Shown here in pieces: positions 35,006 to 44,125 of a DNA stretch of 64,000 nucleotides. Source of the DNA: Mesobacillus maritimus (GTDB taxonomy: Bacteria; Bacillota; Bacilli; Bacillales; Cytobacillaceae); the NCBI RefSeq assembly GCF_023715205.1, contig NZ_JAMBNR010000002.1, positions 124,001 through 188,000 on the forward strand, in the 5' to 3' direction. The notes beneath the pieces were generated by a model. The model was not told the origin of the DNA. It did no database searches and was given only the letters and a program-made list of their open reading frames with translations. A program made the translations under genes and the position numbers. Numbering within the stretch: the stretch's first letter is position 1; every line of letters starts with the position of its first letter.

Positions 35006-35060
35006 ATGATCGTCAGTGAACGAGTGTTAGATGATTTTTACGAAGAAAATAAATTATGTT

Positions 35061-35086
35061 AAAAAACGCTCATGGGGCGTTTTTTT
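35061..35086 (+). terminator. terminator after the 54-residue gene
   Basis: AAAAAACGC pairs with GCGTTTTTT around a TCATGGG-type loop. Confidence 0.85.
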
Positions 35087-35626
35087 GTTTGCATTTTCTA
35101 TTGAAAGTTCGGACGGAAAACACCTGCTAATTGTGATGTTTTTCGATGTTTTTTACTCTGCCGAGAGTGAACCAAATGGTTTTATATCGGGCGATACATA
35201 TCCTAGGCAGTACCTTAAAGTTCAGATCTCTAACATGGCACAATGCAATGTGCTCAAGCATTTATTTTAGGAGAGTACAACTTCCTTGCAAAAAGAAAAT
35301 TACTGTTTTAAAGTTACTTACATAAAGTAACTTAATAAAAATGGGATGCAGGTAAACTGTACCGTTTTGTCAGTCCTGTGTCCCTGCCCGCAGCTTCATG
35401 ATTGAAATGAATTGGGGAAAGGTAATGAAAACGAAAAGTTTTTCATCATTACGAATTGTTGGTGCCCAAACTGTTGTCAGCGAGAAAGAGAAAGGTCACC
35501 AATGGGGTTGATTGGTAACCAAACAGATGTGCAGAAGATGGAAAAGGTCTAATGAGGTTGAATTTGTGAGCGAAATAGTGTGAAAAATTTGAGAAAAACT
35601 AAAAATTTTACAAACGGAGTGATCAT
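35087..35626. other. gene-poor intergenic region
   Basis: About 540 bases with no supported gene. It contains a diverged GGGACA-type element (about 35343-35385, ending GTCCTGTGTCCCT) and presumably the promoter of the dioxygenase gene, but no confident -35/-10 pair or palindromic operator. Confidence 0.5.
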
Positions 35627-36478
35627 ATGGAGTTTCATAGTAAGCCGACGACATTTGTTGGGCATGTAAAAATTAAAGTGGAAAATTTACAACGTTCATT
35701 GCACTATTATCAAGAAATCATCGGGTTTGAGGTTTTAGAACATACCGCTAGAACGGCTAAACTAACGACGGATGGGAAAACAAGCATCTTGTCGCTTGAA
35801 CAACCCGAAAATGTAATCCCTAAACAGGGGAGAACGACCGGCTTGTATCATTTCGCGATTTTGTTGCCACAGCGATCTGATTTAGCCAATATTGTTACAC
35901 ACTTGTTAAACAAAGGAGTCCGGTTTGGGTCGTCTGATCATCTTGTGAGTGAAGCGTTGTATTTAAATGACCCGGATGGTAATGGGATTGAAATTTATAC
36001 CGATCGAGATCCTGCTGAGTGGAGTTGGCAAGACGAGGAAGTGGCAATGACGGTTGATCCACTTGATTTTCAAGATTTAGCGACCGCTGCGGTTCCAGGG
36101 GAAACTTGGCAAGGAATGCCGGTGGGTACAGTCATGGGGCATATTCATTTACATGTATCTGAGTTGCAAAAGACAGAAGATTTTTATGTGAACGGGCTTG
36201 GCTTTGAGGTCGTCAATCGTTTCGGCACGCAAGCCTTATTCTTTTCTACTGGAAAATATCATCATCATATCGGCGTTAATACATGGAATGGCGTCGGGGC
36301 ACCAACTCCTCCCGAAAATAGTGTCGGCTTAGAATCTTTTACGCTCATTTTGCCTAATGAAGAAGCACGCAAACAAGTTGTTGCGAACTTGAAGCAGATT
36401 GGTGCCAATGTGATCGAAGAAAACCATCAAATGATAACTCGTGATCCTTCCGGAAATACGATTGAATTAGCAGTTTAA
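35627..36478 (+). CDS. VOC-family ring-cleavage (catechol-2,3-dioxygenase-like) protein
   Basis: 283 residues made of two glyoxalase/bleomycin-type repeats. Expected Fe(II) ligands in the second repeat are visible: His in MGHIHLHVSEL, His in GKYHHHIGVNTW, Glu in NTIELAV. The family includes B. subtilis CatE/MhqO-type enzymes that open catechol or hydroquinone rings. Starts with ACGGAG eight bases upstream. An LLM oxidoreductase begins 18 bases after its stop, so the two form an operon. Confidence 0.88.
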   Translation: MEFHSKPTTFVGHVKIKVENLQRSLHYYQEIIGFEVLEHTARTAKLTTDGKTSILSLEQPENVIPKQGRTTGLYHFAILLPQRSDLANIVTHLLNKGVRFGSSDHLVSEALYLNDPDGNGIEIYTDRDPAEWSWQDEEVAMTVDPLDFQDLATAAVPGETWQGMPVGTVMGHIHLHVSELQKTEDFYVNGLGFEVVNRFGTQALFFSTGKYHHHIGVNTWNGVGAPTPPENSVGLESFTLILPNEEARKQVVANLKQIGANVIEENHQMITRDPSGNTIELAV

Positions 36479-36496
36479 AAGAGGAGAGAATTCACG

Positions 36497-37555
36497 ATGT
36501 CTACTAGAAATCAAAGCGATTTTGAAATCGGGATATACACACTTGCTGATATAGGTCCGGATCCGTTGACGGGTAAAACCATATCGCCTCAGCAAAGAAT
36601 GAAAGAAATTATCCAGGCCGCGAAGCTTGCGGATGAAGCTGGTCTTGATGTGTTTGGAGTAGGCGAACATCATCGCTTGGATTATGCTGTCTCATCTCCA
36701 GCCGTCGTTTTGGCGGCGATTGCGCAAGCAACGAAAAACATAAAATTAACAAGCACAACTAGTGTATTAAGTACGCTTGATCCTGTTCGTTTATTTGAGG
36801 ATTTCGCAACACTAGATTTGCTTTCTGGTGGCCGCGCAGAAATCCTCGCTGGTCGTGGAGCTTTTATTGAATCGTTTCCGCTTTTTGGCTATAACACTGA
36901 TGATTATGATGAGCTTTTTACCGACCATATGAATTTGCTTTTACAATTGAATAAAAAAGAGAAAGTCACGTGGTCGGGGAAATTTCGGTCTCCGTTACGG
37001 GAGGCAGAAATCGCACCACGGCCTGTACAAGAGCAACTGCCAATCTGGATTGGAGTTGGTGGGACGCCAGAGAGTGCCGTACGTGCTGGGAAATTCGGAG
37101 TTGGAATGGCGCTGGCGATTTTAGGAGGTGATCCGATTCGTTTTAAACCACTTGTTGACCTTTACCATCAAGCAGGAAGGGAAGCAGGTCATTCACCTGA
37201 AAGATTAAAAGTGGGAGTTACGGGACATGCCTACATAGCAGAAACCAATCAGGAAGCGAAAAATGACTTCTATCCTTACTATTCAAACTATTGGTACTAT
37301 GTGAATCGTCAAAGAGGGATGGGAACGAGGATGTCAAGGGAAGACTTCGAGTATATGGCAAGCCCCAACACCGCTCTATTTGTCGGAAGTCCAGAGCAAA
37401 TCGTCGAGAAAGTACTTCGGCAACATGAACTATTTGGCCATAAACGCTTTTTAGCGCAAGTGGATATTGGAGGATTACCTATTGAAAAAGTAGCAAAAAA
37501 CATTGAATTATTAGCTACTAAGGTGGTTCCAATGATTAAAAAGGCAGTTAACTAA
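36497..37555 (+). CDS. LLM-class flavin-dependent oxidoreductase
   Basis: 352 residues, bacterial-luciferase-like TIM barrel: ADEAGLDVFGVGEHHRLDYA, LTSTTSVLSTLDPVRLFEDF, GGRAEILAGRGAFIESF and LPIWIGVGGTPESAVRAG. It binds reduced flavin and typically mono-oxygenates its substrate. GAGGAG lies upstream. Cotranscription with the ring-cleavage dioxygenase suggests a short aromatic or quinone degradation route, substrate unknown. Confidence 0.92.
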   Translation: MSTRNQSDFEIGIYTLADIGPDPLTGKTISPQQRMKEIIQAAKLADEAGLDVFGVGEHHRLDYAVSSPAVVLAAIAQATKNIKLTSTTSVLSTLDPVRLFEDFATLDLLSGGRAEILAGRGAFIESFPLFGYNTDDYDELFTDHMNLLLQLNKKEKVTWSGKFRSPLREAEIAPRPVQEQLPIWIGVGGTPESAVRAGKFGVGMALAILGGDPIRFKPLVDLYHQAGREAGHSPERLKVGVTGHAYIAETNQEAKNDFYPYYSNYWYYVNRQRGMGTRMSREDFEYMASPNTALFVGSPEQIVEKVLRQHELFGHKRFLAQVDIGGLPIEKVAKNIELLATKVVPMIKKAVN

Positions 37556-37566
37556 ATCTTAGACAA

Positions 37567-37590
37567 TGGGACAGGTGCACTGTTCTATTT
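37567..37590. repeat. GGGACA element, short copy
   Basis: ATGGGACAGGTGCACTGTTCT, directly after the LLM gene. Confidence 0.55.
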
Positions 37591-37597
37591 TTATCAG

Positions 37598-37668
37598 ATT
37601 TCACTATGTGCTAAATACAAACTGTAAAAATTACATTTGCGCTCGTACTCTATTTTTCTGTGAACCTC
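37598..37668. repeat. dispersed repeat, copy A
   Basis: ATTTCACTATGTGCTAAATAC and the following 45 bases resemble 57010-57075 base by base (CTAAATACA, TGTAAAA, CATTT, CTCGT, TTC). Neither copy is coding. Confidence 0.6.
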
Positions 37669-37803
37669 TACAACTTTGCTCGTAGCTAGTGGCTAACAAA
37701 GTTCCAGTCTCTGTTCAATGGAAGAGCAGGGACTGGGAAGGCTTTGTTTGGTTCAGAAACATCTCATTGATCAAGCTACACTTAAGCCATTTTAGATTTA
37801 TAA

Positions 37804-37908
37804 AAATACTCTGTCCGTTTTCATGCAACCCACTCAAATGGTAGCTTAGTGGCAATTGATACTGCACGCGTGGTTGAACGAAATGTCACAGAATATGAGA
37901 TCGTTTAA
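37804..37908 (+). pseudogene. C-terminal relic of an unidentified gene
   Basis: An open stretch without a start encodes FHATHSNGSLVAIDTARVVE followed by RNVTEYEIV and TAA, just before a strong terminator. The sequence looks like an intact protein end whose upstream part has been lost or scrambled. Confidence 0.45.
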
Positions 37909-37915
37909 TAGATGA

Positions 37916-37948
37916 AAGACCGGATTCCACTAGGAACCGGTCTTTTTT
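37916..37948 (+). terminator. rho-independent terminator
   Basis: AAGACCGGATTCC pairs with GGAACCGGTCTT around ACTA, then TTTTTT. It belonged to the relic just upstream. Confidence 0.9.
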
Positions 37949-38111
37949 AAAGGATCTTTTCATAAACTCCTTTTTAAGGTGAAAACGACGTTTGGGCTAT
38001 TTATAAATCTAAACACCCAGATAGATGAAGTAAGAGATTACACAATGAACGATAAATCGGATTATAAGATTATAACTACATTTTAGATGAAACGGAAAGG
38101 AGTTTTCTAGT

Positions 38112-38402
38112 TTACAAGAACAGCTCATCCAACTCATCAGCGAAGTTGGCTTTCTGATTGTCGTCACTCTGTACTTGCTTTACCCAATCGAAACAAAGCT
38201 CGAACATGTTAACCAGTTGATTCAAAGTCTGCCAGATCCGAATGGAAGAACGAGTTTGATAGTGGCAGGGCGGAAGAGTACAACTTGGGAGGAATCCTCT
38301 TCCATCCTTGCTTATTGCTTAGGGATTAAGGATCGTTATACTCCTTTGAGGTTCGTTTACAAAATATGGGATAGTTTGTTAAAAAACGACATTTTGCTAT
38401 AA
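38112..38402 (+). pseudogene. YvrJ-like small membrane protein lacking a start codon
   Basis: The frame from 38112 reads LQEQLIQLISEVGFLIVVTL then YLLYPIETKLEHVNQLIQSL, the YvrJ-family pattern (short amphipathic lead, one helix, charged tail). AAAGGAG lies at ideal distance from 38112, but the codon there is TTA, not TTG or ATG. The first usable ATG would remove the membrane helix. The frame also runs about 45 codons past the usual YvrJ end. A single G-to-A change of a TTG start would explain the 5' end. Confidence 0.55.
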
Positions 38403-38483
38403 ATATGCTAATATTGGAGTTATTCAGGAAAAATGGATCAACAGTAGAATGGTATTTACATAATCGAATAAGGGCGTGTTTCT

Positions 38484-39299
38484 TTGATCAAATTTAATTC
38501 TCAACTAAAAGAGATTTCCGAAAAGTTATTGAATTCTAGTGATGATTTAGTGGCCAAGCGTTACAATGCTGACGACAACTTCTATTCAAAAGAGATAGAT
38601 GAGTCCCTCCGCGGGTGGCGTAGTAACCTTGTGGAAATATTTGCACTTTCAATATACAAAGAAAAGAAAGACACATATAATCAATTAGAGATTTGGGGTT
38701 CAGATGCAGTTGATTTATTAATTAACTTGAAATTACCACTAGATGTCGCGATTGAAGAAGTGCGCTTCTACCGGAACTTAGTTGGTGAAATTATTCGAGA
38801 TGAAGCAGTAAAAAATAATTTTTCGCTTGAAGTTTTTTATGAAATTATTTCTCGATTTGATTCTATAGTAGACCGTGCCATATACTGGTTGAGCTTATCC
38901 TACTCTGGCAAATATCTATCAAGAATTCAAGCGGCAGAAATTTTATCATTAGAACTTTCAGTACCACTTATTCGAATCTCATCAAAAATGGCCATACTGC
39001 CACTAATAGGGGATATTGATACAAATAGAGCAAAACATCTGATGGACAAGACATTATTGCAAGGAAGTAAGATGGATCTCACTTATTTAATTATTGATTT
39101 ATCGGGTGTTCCGGTTGTGGACACGATGGTCGCTAATCAAATCATCAGCTTAATCAAGGCCCTAAAATTGTTAGGCATACAAACCTTACTGTCGGGCATC
39201 CGACCTGAAATCGCTCAAACAATTGTAAAACTTGGCATTAACTTAAAGGATATCCCTACATTTGGAAATCTTGAACAAGCGTTGCAACAGATCAATTAA
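38484..39299 (+). CDS. RsbR-family STAS-domain protein
   Basis: 271 residues with a TTG start and AGGG about ten bases upstream. The N-terminal helical sensor-like domain (about 1-150, globin-like as in RsbR paralogues) is followed by a STAS domain (about 155-270). The RsbR hallmark segment is intact: LIIDLSGVPVVDTMVANQII ... LLSGIRPEIAQTIV, including the Thr/Ser positions phosphorylated by RsbT in stressosomes. It probably acts in the SigB general-stress signalling complex. No rsbS/rsbT partner is next to it, as is usual for extra RsbR paralogues. Confidence 0.9.
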   Translation: MIKFNSQLKEISEKLLNSSDDLVAKRYNADDNFYSKEIDESLRGWRSNLVEIFALSIYKEKKDTYNQLEIWGSDAVDLLINLKLPLDVAIEEVRFYRNLVGEIIRDEAVKNNFSLEVFYEIISRFDSIVDRAIYWLSLSYSGKYLSRIQAAEILSLELSVPLIRISSKMAILPLIGDIDTNRAKHLMDKTLLQGSKMDLTYLIIDLSGVPVVDTMVANQIISLIKALKLLGIQTLLSGIRPEIAQTIVKLGINLKDIPTFGNLEQALQQIN

Positions 39300-39381
39300 T
39301 GGGTCACGGAAAAGAAAGTACAGATTAGGAAATCGATTTTCATTTGAGAAGCTATATCAAGGAAGACTTTGAGAAACGAAG

Positions 39382-39411
39382 AGAGTCGAGGCTTAGTCTT
39401 GGCTCTTTTAT
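39382..39411 (+). terminator. terminator of the RsbR-like gene
   Basis: AGAGTCGAGGC pairs over 11 positions (several G-T) with GTCTTGGCTCT around TTA, then TTTTATC. The rest of 39300-39643 has no gene; it carries a perfect 9-bp dyad GTTAAAATC/GATTTTAAC (39552-39577). Confidence 0.75.
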
Positions 39412-39643
39412 CATAGGCTCTTTTCTTAAACTCTGTTGCTTTTAGGTATAAAGAGAAAAGAATTAGTTGTGTTTTCGCTGGACAGCGACTTTAAATTCAT
39501 GAGAATAGAGCCAGTAAATCTAGTATAAACGCACAAAATGGCTTATCCTGCGTTAAAATCGGCTTTAGGATTTTAACAACAATCTTTACGGAAATAGCCT
39601 TATCATAAATTAAAATAAGGAAAGGGCGAGGGGAGTTAACGCA

Positions 39644-39907
39644 GTGGATAAGGAACAATTAAGAGTGGTTAATAAGCTGCAGATAATCGCTCTTGTTTTA
39701 ACAGGGATACTGTCGTTCGTTCCGACAGTTGGTCTTAATGATGGGAATAGGTATTATGGTGTCCCATTGCAATCATTTTCTTACAATGGATCAGGTTATT
39801 TTGGAATGGATGTAAACATGTGGGCTTTGATCGCCAATTTTATCTTTATCTACTATTTGTGTAAAATTGGATTGAAGTTGTGGAGGTCTGTTTTGAGTAG
39901 ACTGTAA
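39644..39907 (+). CDS. small two-helix membrane protein
   Basis: 87 residues from a GTG with GGGGAG upstream. Helices near 12-30 (LQIIALVLTGILSFVPTVG) and 60-80 (WALIANFIFIYYLCKIGLKL), with a Tyr/Gly/Asn-rich extracellular loop (RYYGVPLQSFSYNGSGYFG). Family not recognised. Confidence 0.65.
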   Translation: MDKEQLRVVNKLQIIALVLTGILSFVPTVGLNDGNRYYGVPLQSFSYNGSGYFGMDVNMWALIANFIFIYYLCKIGLKLWRSVLSRL

Positions 39908-40082
39908 ATTCAGAAATTTCAAATGACAGCTGGGGCTCTTACTAAAGATCATCTATGTTACTAAAAAGACTCAATGAAAATAGCAGGTATCTTTGCCTAT
40001 CAAAGTTCGAGTGGGTAGAATGAAAGGAGGATTGTTGCTAAGGAGTAGTTCTGGCAATAATCCTAATAAGGAGGAAATAATC

Positions 40083-40535
40083 TTGAGTATTCATTTTGAA
40101 GTGAAAAGAACCATCTCTGTTCCGAAGGAAAAGGCCTACGCAGGTTTGCTTGACCTTGATGCTGCTAGCAATTGGATGCAAGGCTTCGTTGGGATTGAAC
40201 GATTGGATGAGGGGCCGTTACAAGTGGGAAGCGAGTGGAAGGAAACGAGAAAAATGTTTGGATCAAAAGCTACGGAACATTTTGAAGTAGTGGAACTCCA
40301 TCAACCTGATAAAATTGTGCTTCGGTGTGATGGAACAAAAGGAACAACAGGCAAAGGAGAATTTGTGTATACATACTATATTACATCATCAGGTGATCAT
40401 TCTGATGTGACCTTAAAAGGGGAAATAAATGGGCTTACTGGGGTAGCGAAATTATTCGGAAAAATGATGGCAGGGACTTTTTCAAAAGCGTGTGCGAAAG
40501 ATTTAGATGCATTAAAGAGTTATTTGGAGAAGTAA
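40083..40535 (+). CDS. SRPBCC-family protein
   Basis: 150 residues from TTG 40083, chosen for AAGGAGG eight bases upstream; a longer frame to 39993 has no such site. START/Bet v1-like fold: FEVKRTISVPKEKAYAGLLD, GSEWKETRKMFG, SGDHSDVTLKGEINGL, and a long C-terminal helix. Such proteins bind hydrophobic ligands or polyketides; specific role unknown. Confidence 0.82.
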   Translation: MSIHFEVKRTISVPKEKAYAGLLDLDAASNWMQGFVGIERLDEGPLQVGSEWKETRKMFGSKATEHFEVVELHQPDKIVLRCDGTKGTTGKGEFVYTYYITSSGDHSDVTLKGEINGLTGVAKLFGKMMAGTFSKACAKDLDALKSYLEK

Positions 40536-40714
40536 GTGTACTCAATAGTGAACAGTGTTTGGTTCTGTTCTTCATCGGGGAAGATGCTTGAAATTAAATT
40601 TTCAGTCTATTCAATTGCAACTTTTGGCAAAACAGTTTAATAGCATGCTAAAGTTGATTGGTGTTTAAATGAAAAGAATGGAAAGATATCCTTCTATTAT
40701 AGGGAGGGAAATAA

Positions 40715-40915
40715 ATGTCAGCAAGAGAAAGAAAGTTTCAACTTCAACTATGGATTAGTGCTATATTAGGCTCATTCATCGCTTTTCTTGCGATTAAATT
40801 TATATGGGCAGATGATAGCTATTCGTTTTTACTAGTATTCTTGTTGGTTGGCTTTGTGATTAATTTCATGATCTCAACCATTCGTGCTAAAAAATATAAA
40901 GAAGAAATTCTTTAG
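40715..40915 (+). CDS. small two-helix membrane protein
   Basis: 66 residues; AGGGAGG precedes the ATG. Helices about 13-30 (WISAILGSFIAFLAIKFI) and about 36-54 (SFLLVFLLVGFVINFMIS), basic C-terminus. Function unknown. Confidence 0.7.
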   Translation: MSARERKFQLQLWISAILGSFIAFLAIKFIWADDSYSFLLVFLLVGFVINFMISTIRAKKYKEEIL

Positions 40916-40972
40916 TACAGTAAACAGAGCCAGTGGCACAGTTCGGTAATAAATATTTACATAAAAAGGCCC

Positions 40973-41003
40973 AACTAGCATTTACTCACTAGTTGGGCTT
41001 TTA
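40973..41003. terminator. bidirectional terminator
   Basis: AAAAAGGCCCAACTAG pairs with CTAGTTGGGCTTTT between two convergent small genes. Confidence 0.9.
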
Positions 41004-41013
41004 AATTCTTTTA

Positions 41014-41250
41014 TTACACTGAAAGAGAAGAACCACCATTTTGCTTTAATTTAAAATGCACAACAGCACTATAAAAGCGGCGCCCGTCTTCAGCTACGTA
41101 CATTTGGTGGGAAACAGAATGAACGGTGAGCAGCAGAGCTTTGTTGTTTTCAATTTGGGCTTGAATTTTTTCTTCAAGCTTTTTAATGCTTTCTGCTTCA
41201 AAGAACTCAATTTTATCTTCATAAAAATCTAAATTTAATTGTAACCCCAT
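41014..41250 (-). CDS. YrzA-like DUF2536 family protein
   Basis: 78 residues from ATG 41250, with GGAGG upstream. LDFYEDKIEFFEAESIKKLE and ALLLTVHSVSHQMYV, then FYSAVVHFKLK, match the small Bacillus DUF2536 (YrzA) family. No known function. Confidence 0.8.
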   Translation of the reverse strand: MGLQLNLDFYEDKIEFFEAESIKKLEEKIQAQIENNKALLLTVHSVSHQMYVAEDGRRFYSAVVHFKLKQNGGSSLSV

Positions 41251-41348
41251 TTTTTCCTCCAATAAGCCTGCTAATAAGTCTTATTTTATCATCGTTAATG
41301 AGAATTCTACAAGGAACAAGTATGAACTTGGACTACAATGGCAGACGG

Positions 41349-41379
41349 TGGGACAAGGTGTGCCTGTCCCAGTGTCCTG
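41349..41379. repeat. GGGACA/TGTCCC dispersed element
   Basis: TGGGACAAGGTGTGCCTGTC then CCAGTGTCCTG; its end touches the stop codon of the leftward YdeI-like gene. Confidence 0.75.
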
Positions 41380-41970
41380 CTACTCATTTAATCCTTTACC
41401 ATCAAAGATTTGTTGGGTGTATTTTTCTATTCTGGATTGTCGGGTTTTGGATTGTTTGGCTTTTGAAAAATAGAGAAGATAGGCTTTTTGCCGTCCGGGT
41501 GTTAGTGCTTCAAAAGCTGTTTTCAAGGCAGGCATTTCAGCGAATTTACTTTGAAGTTCTTCAGGAATGATGAATTCTGTTATCTTTTTAGATTCCACTT
41601 TTAGACCAGCTTTTTCTACTAAGATCGCTTCCTGAATATAGGCTTTCAAATTTGATTCCATTTCGTCAATTTCCCGTGCATTGGTGAACCGAATTTGCCG
41701 TTGCGTCTGCGAATTCTCCCCAGGTGCGATGAGAATGTCATTAGGATCTTTTAACAACACTCCTTTAAAAAACATCACTGCAAAATATTCTTTAAATGGT
41801 TGGATGATGACGATGTTCTTATTTTGAAACATATAACAAGGTGTGCGCCACTTCAATTCCTCAGTTAACTCACAGTCAAGAATGATTCTTCTCAACTTCG
41901 CCATTTCTTCCTTCCAAGTAGTGGCTTGGCTTAAAAATTCATCAACTTTAGGATTCATTTTATTTGGCAT
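41380..41970 (-). CDS. DUF1801 / YdeI-like (OmdA-type) protein
   Basis: 196 residues. N-terminal DUF1801 domain (LRRIILDCELTEELKWRTPC, YMFQNKNIVIIQPFKEYFAV) and C-terminal YdeI/OmpD-associated segment (FIIPEELQSKFAEMPALKTA, FEALTPGRQKAYLLYFSKAK, then SRIEKYTQQI). The two-part layout matches B. subtilis YdeI. Members are linked loosely to bacteriocin or acid tolerance; biochemical role unknown. AAGAGG-like site before the ATG. Confidence 0.85.
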   Translation of the reverse strand: MPNKMNPKVDEFLSQATTWKEEMAKLRRIILDCELTEELKWRTPCYMFQNKNIVIIQPFKEYFAVMFFKGVLLKDPNDILIAPGENSQTQRQIRFTNAREIDEMESNLKAYIQEAILVEKAGLKVESKKITEFIIPEELQSKFAEMPALKTAFEALTPGRQKAYLLYFSKAKQSKTRQSRIEKYTQQIFDGKGLNE

Positions 41971-42247
41971 GAAGGAAACCTCTTTTCCAATTTTCTTTGA
42001 TTATTCCTGCAACTTCTATGGCCTTTTTTGTCACTAGTATACATGTTTTATAACTGTTCAACCATACAAGCTGGGAACAAGCTGAAAATCCTAGAGTTGG
42101 TGAGAATACAACGATTCATATACCGTATAATTCAGCCTAGTTTGAATGGGGTCAATTCAATATCCCTTTGTCACAACCTTTTGTTATACTGTAATAATGC
42201 TAGACTAAGTCTTTCTGCATTTTTACATAAAATATTGGGGGAAGTTC

Positions 42248-43417
42248 ATGCGTCAGTTCTTGTTTATCTTGATTATCTATGCAGCCTTTATTAGTTTAGG
42301 GTTGCCTGATTCGCTTTTAGGGGTCGCTTGGCCCAAGATGGTAGGAGAATTTCATGTAGCATACAGTGCGGCTGGGATTATCTCCATGACCATTGCCATT
42401 TGTACGGTTATTGCTAGTTTGCAGACGGCAAGAATTACGAGAGTAATGGGTACGGGCAAGCTTGTTTTAGGAAGTGTTTTGCTTACTGCAATTGGGTTGA
42501 TTGGCTTTGCGTTTACCCAAAATTTCTTTTTATTGATTGTTGCTGCGTTACCACTTGGGTTAGGAGCAGGTGCGATTGACACTTCTTTAAATGATTATGT
42601 AGCTGTCAATCTCAAGGCACATCATATGAATTGGTTGCATGCTTTCTGGGGAGTGGGAGCAACGCTTGGGCCAATGATTATGGGGCTTGTGCTTAATCAT
42701 CATTTTTCCTGGAGAAACGGTTATTTAATTATTGGCGGCATTCAATTATTGCTCGTTTTGATTCTTTTCCTATCGCTCCCTCTTTGGAAACAAAACGAAC
42801 AAAAAGAAGCCAAAGAGTCGAACGAAAGTACAAGTTTACAATCTCTTTTGAAACAAAAAGGAGTTCTCTTTGCTCTGCTTTCCTTTTTGTTTTATGTTGG
42901 GTTAGAAGGAACCATTTTTTTATGGGGAAGTAGTTATTTATTCGAAGTGAAATCTTTATCCGTCGCAACTTCTAGTTTCATCCTGTCGATCTTTTTCGCC
43001 AGTTTAACGCTTGGTAGGATTTTTTCTGGCTTTATCACTTTTTGGTTATCGAATCAAAAAATGTTGTTGTATAGCGAGATCGCCCTTTTGCTTGGGATCT
43101 TGATCGTTGCGTTTGGATCGGGCAACGTGTTATACGGTGGCTTTCTCCTTATTGGTTTAGGATGTGCCGCGATTTTCCCGACAATGATTCATGAAACGCC
43201 GAGAAGGTTTGGCGAAAGAAATTCGAGAAGTATTATTGGGTTTCAAGTAGCTTCTGGTTATGTTGGGATCATGGTATTGCCTCCATTATTAGGAGTCTTG
43301 TTTGAAAACTTCAGTATGAATCTTTTTCCAATCTTTTTATTTGTGTTTGCCTTTCTTTTACTTGGAGCGACCGTTGTGATTGACAAGGGGAGAAGAACAA
43401 CCAATTTAGAGAGTTAG
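42248..43417 (+). CDS. MFS transporter
   Basis: 389 residues, twelve predicted helices. The early motif SLGLPDSLLGVAWPKMVGEF and the helix 4-5 region LPLGLGAGAIDTSLNDYVAV with LHAFWGVGATLGP are typical of the FucP/YfkF-like sugar or drug branch. Central cytoplasmic loop KQNEQKEAKESNE. GGGG lies seven bases before the ATG. The DUF4304 gene starts 21 bases after its stop and may be cotranscribed. Substrate unknown. Confidence 0.88.
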   Translation: MRQFLFILIIYAAFISLGLPDSLLGVAWPKMVGEFHVAYSAAGIISMTIAICTVIASLQTARITRVMGTGKLVLGSVLLTAIGLIGFAFTQNFFLLIVAALPLGLGAGAIDTSLNDYVAVNLKAHHMNWLHAFWGVGATLGPMIMGLVLNHHFSWRNGYLIIGGIQLLLVLILFLSLPLWKQNEQKEAKESNESTSLQSLLKQKGVLFALLSFLFYVGLEGTIFLWGSSYLFEVKSLSVATSSFILSIFFASLTLGRIFSGFITFWLSNQKMLLYSEIALLLGILIVAFGSGNVLYGGFLLIGLGCAAIFPTMIHETPRRFGERNSRSIIGFQVASGYVGIMVLPPLLGVLFENFSMNLFPIFLFVFAFLLLGATVVIDKGRRTTNLES

Positions 43418-43438
43418 ATAGAGTGGAGTGGGGATTTT

Positions 43439-43849
43439 GTGAAAAGTCGTGAAAAGATGCAGCATGCTTTGAGGAATCGTGTCATTCCGATTTTACGAAG
43501 ACAAGGTTTTAAAGGTTCGTTTCCCCATTTTAGGAGAGCGAACGAACAGAATATTGATCTACTAACTTTTCAGTTTAACAGATGGGGAGGTTCGTTTGTT
43601 GTTGAGCTAGCTTCTTGCCCACCAGAAGGAATGACCATGTCGTGGGGAGAAAAAATTCCACCGAATAAAGTAAATGCTCATCATGTAAATGAGCGTTACC
43701 GGTTAGGAGCGAATTCTTTTGAAGCCGAGGGGATATGGTTTGATTACGAAACAGCCAGTTCTGTAGAAGACTATGACGAAATCGCTGGGAAGGTACTACA
43801 ACATTTGAAAACTTCTGATTCTACATGGATTTCTTCACTATTTCGTTAA
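43439..43849 (+). CDS. DUF4304 domain-containing protein
   Basis: 136 residues from GTG 43439. The DUF4304 pattern is clear: VIPILRRQGFKGSFPHFRR, then LLTFQFNRWGGSFVVELASC. The family has no known activity; members are sometimes immunity-like neighbours of toxins, but there is no toxin gene here. Confidence 0.8.
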   Translation: MKSREKMQHALRNRVIPILRRQGFKGSFPHFRRANEQNIDLLTFQFNRWGGSFVVELASCPPEGMTMSWGEKIPPNKVNAHHVNERYRLGANSFEAEGIWFDYETASSVEDYDEIAGKVLQHLKTSDSTWISSLFR

Positions 43850-43865
43850 CTGAGAAAAAATTTTT

Positions 43866-43898
43866 AAAAAAAGTTCGCTAGGTTTTAGCGAACTTTTT
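43866..43898 (+). terminator. terminator of the MFS/DUF4304 unit
   Basis: AAAAAAAGTTCGCTA pairs with TAGCGAACTTTTT. Confidence 0.92.
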
Positions 43899-44074
43899 CG
43901 CTTTTTTAGGTGAAAGCCAAGTGTTTGGACGGAGTATTTTTCATATACAAAGCTAGTCATCTTAGCACCTACTTTTCATGTGGAGGGGTTAGTTTATACC
44001 TTTTCTCTGGTTGATTGATTTCTTTTCAAGAGAAGATAGAGCTTCTTTTTCTTACAGGTGGAAAAGAAACCAAA

Positions 44075-44103
44075 GAAAAATGCTTGGAATTGATCCAAGC
44101 ATT
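44075..44103 (-). terminator. terminator of dhaS
   Basis: AATGCTTGG (44079-44087) pairs with CCAAGCATT (44095-44103); on the minus strand TTTTTC follows. Confidence 0.88.
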
Positions 44104-44125
44104 CTTTAAAGGGGTAGGGGTACAA

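Noticed and set aside
35031-35270. 79-codon frame after the small membrane gene
   Set aside because: It runs through a rho-independent terminator and has no ribosome binding site or recognisable protein pattern.
43439-43849. DUF4304 protein as a toxin-immunity gene
   Set aside because: No LXG, WXG or polymorphic toxin gene lies next to it; the neighbour is an MFS transporter.
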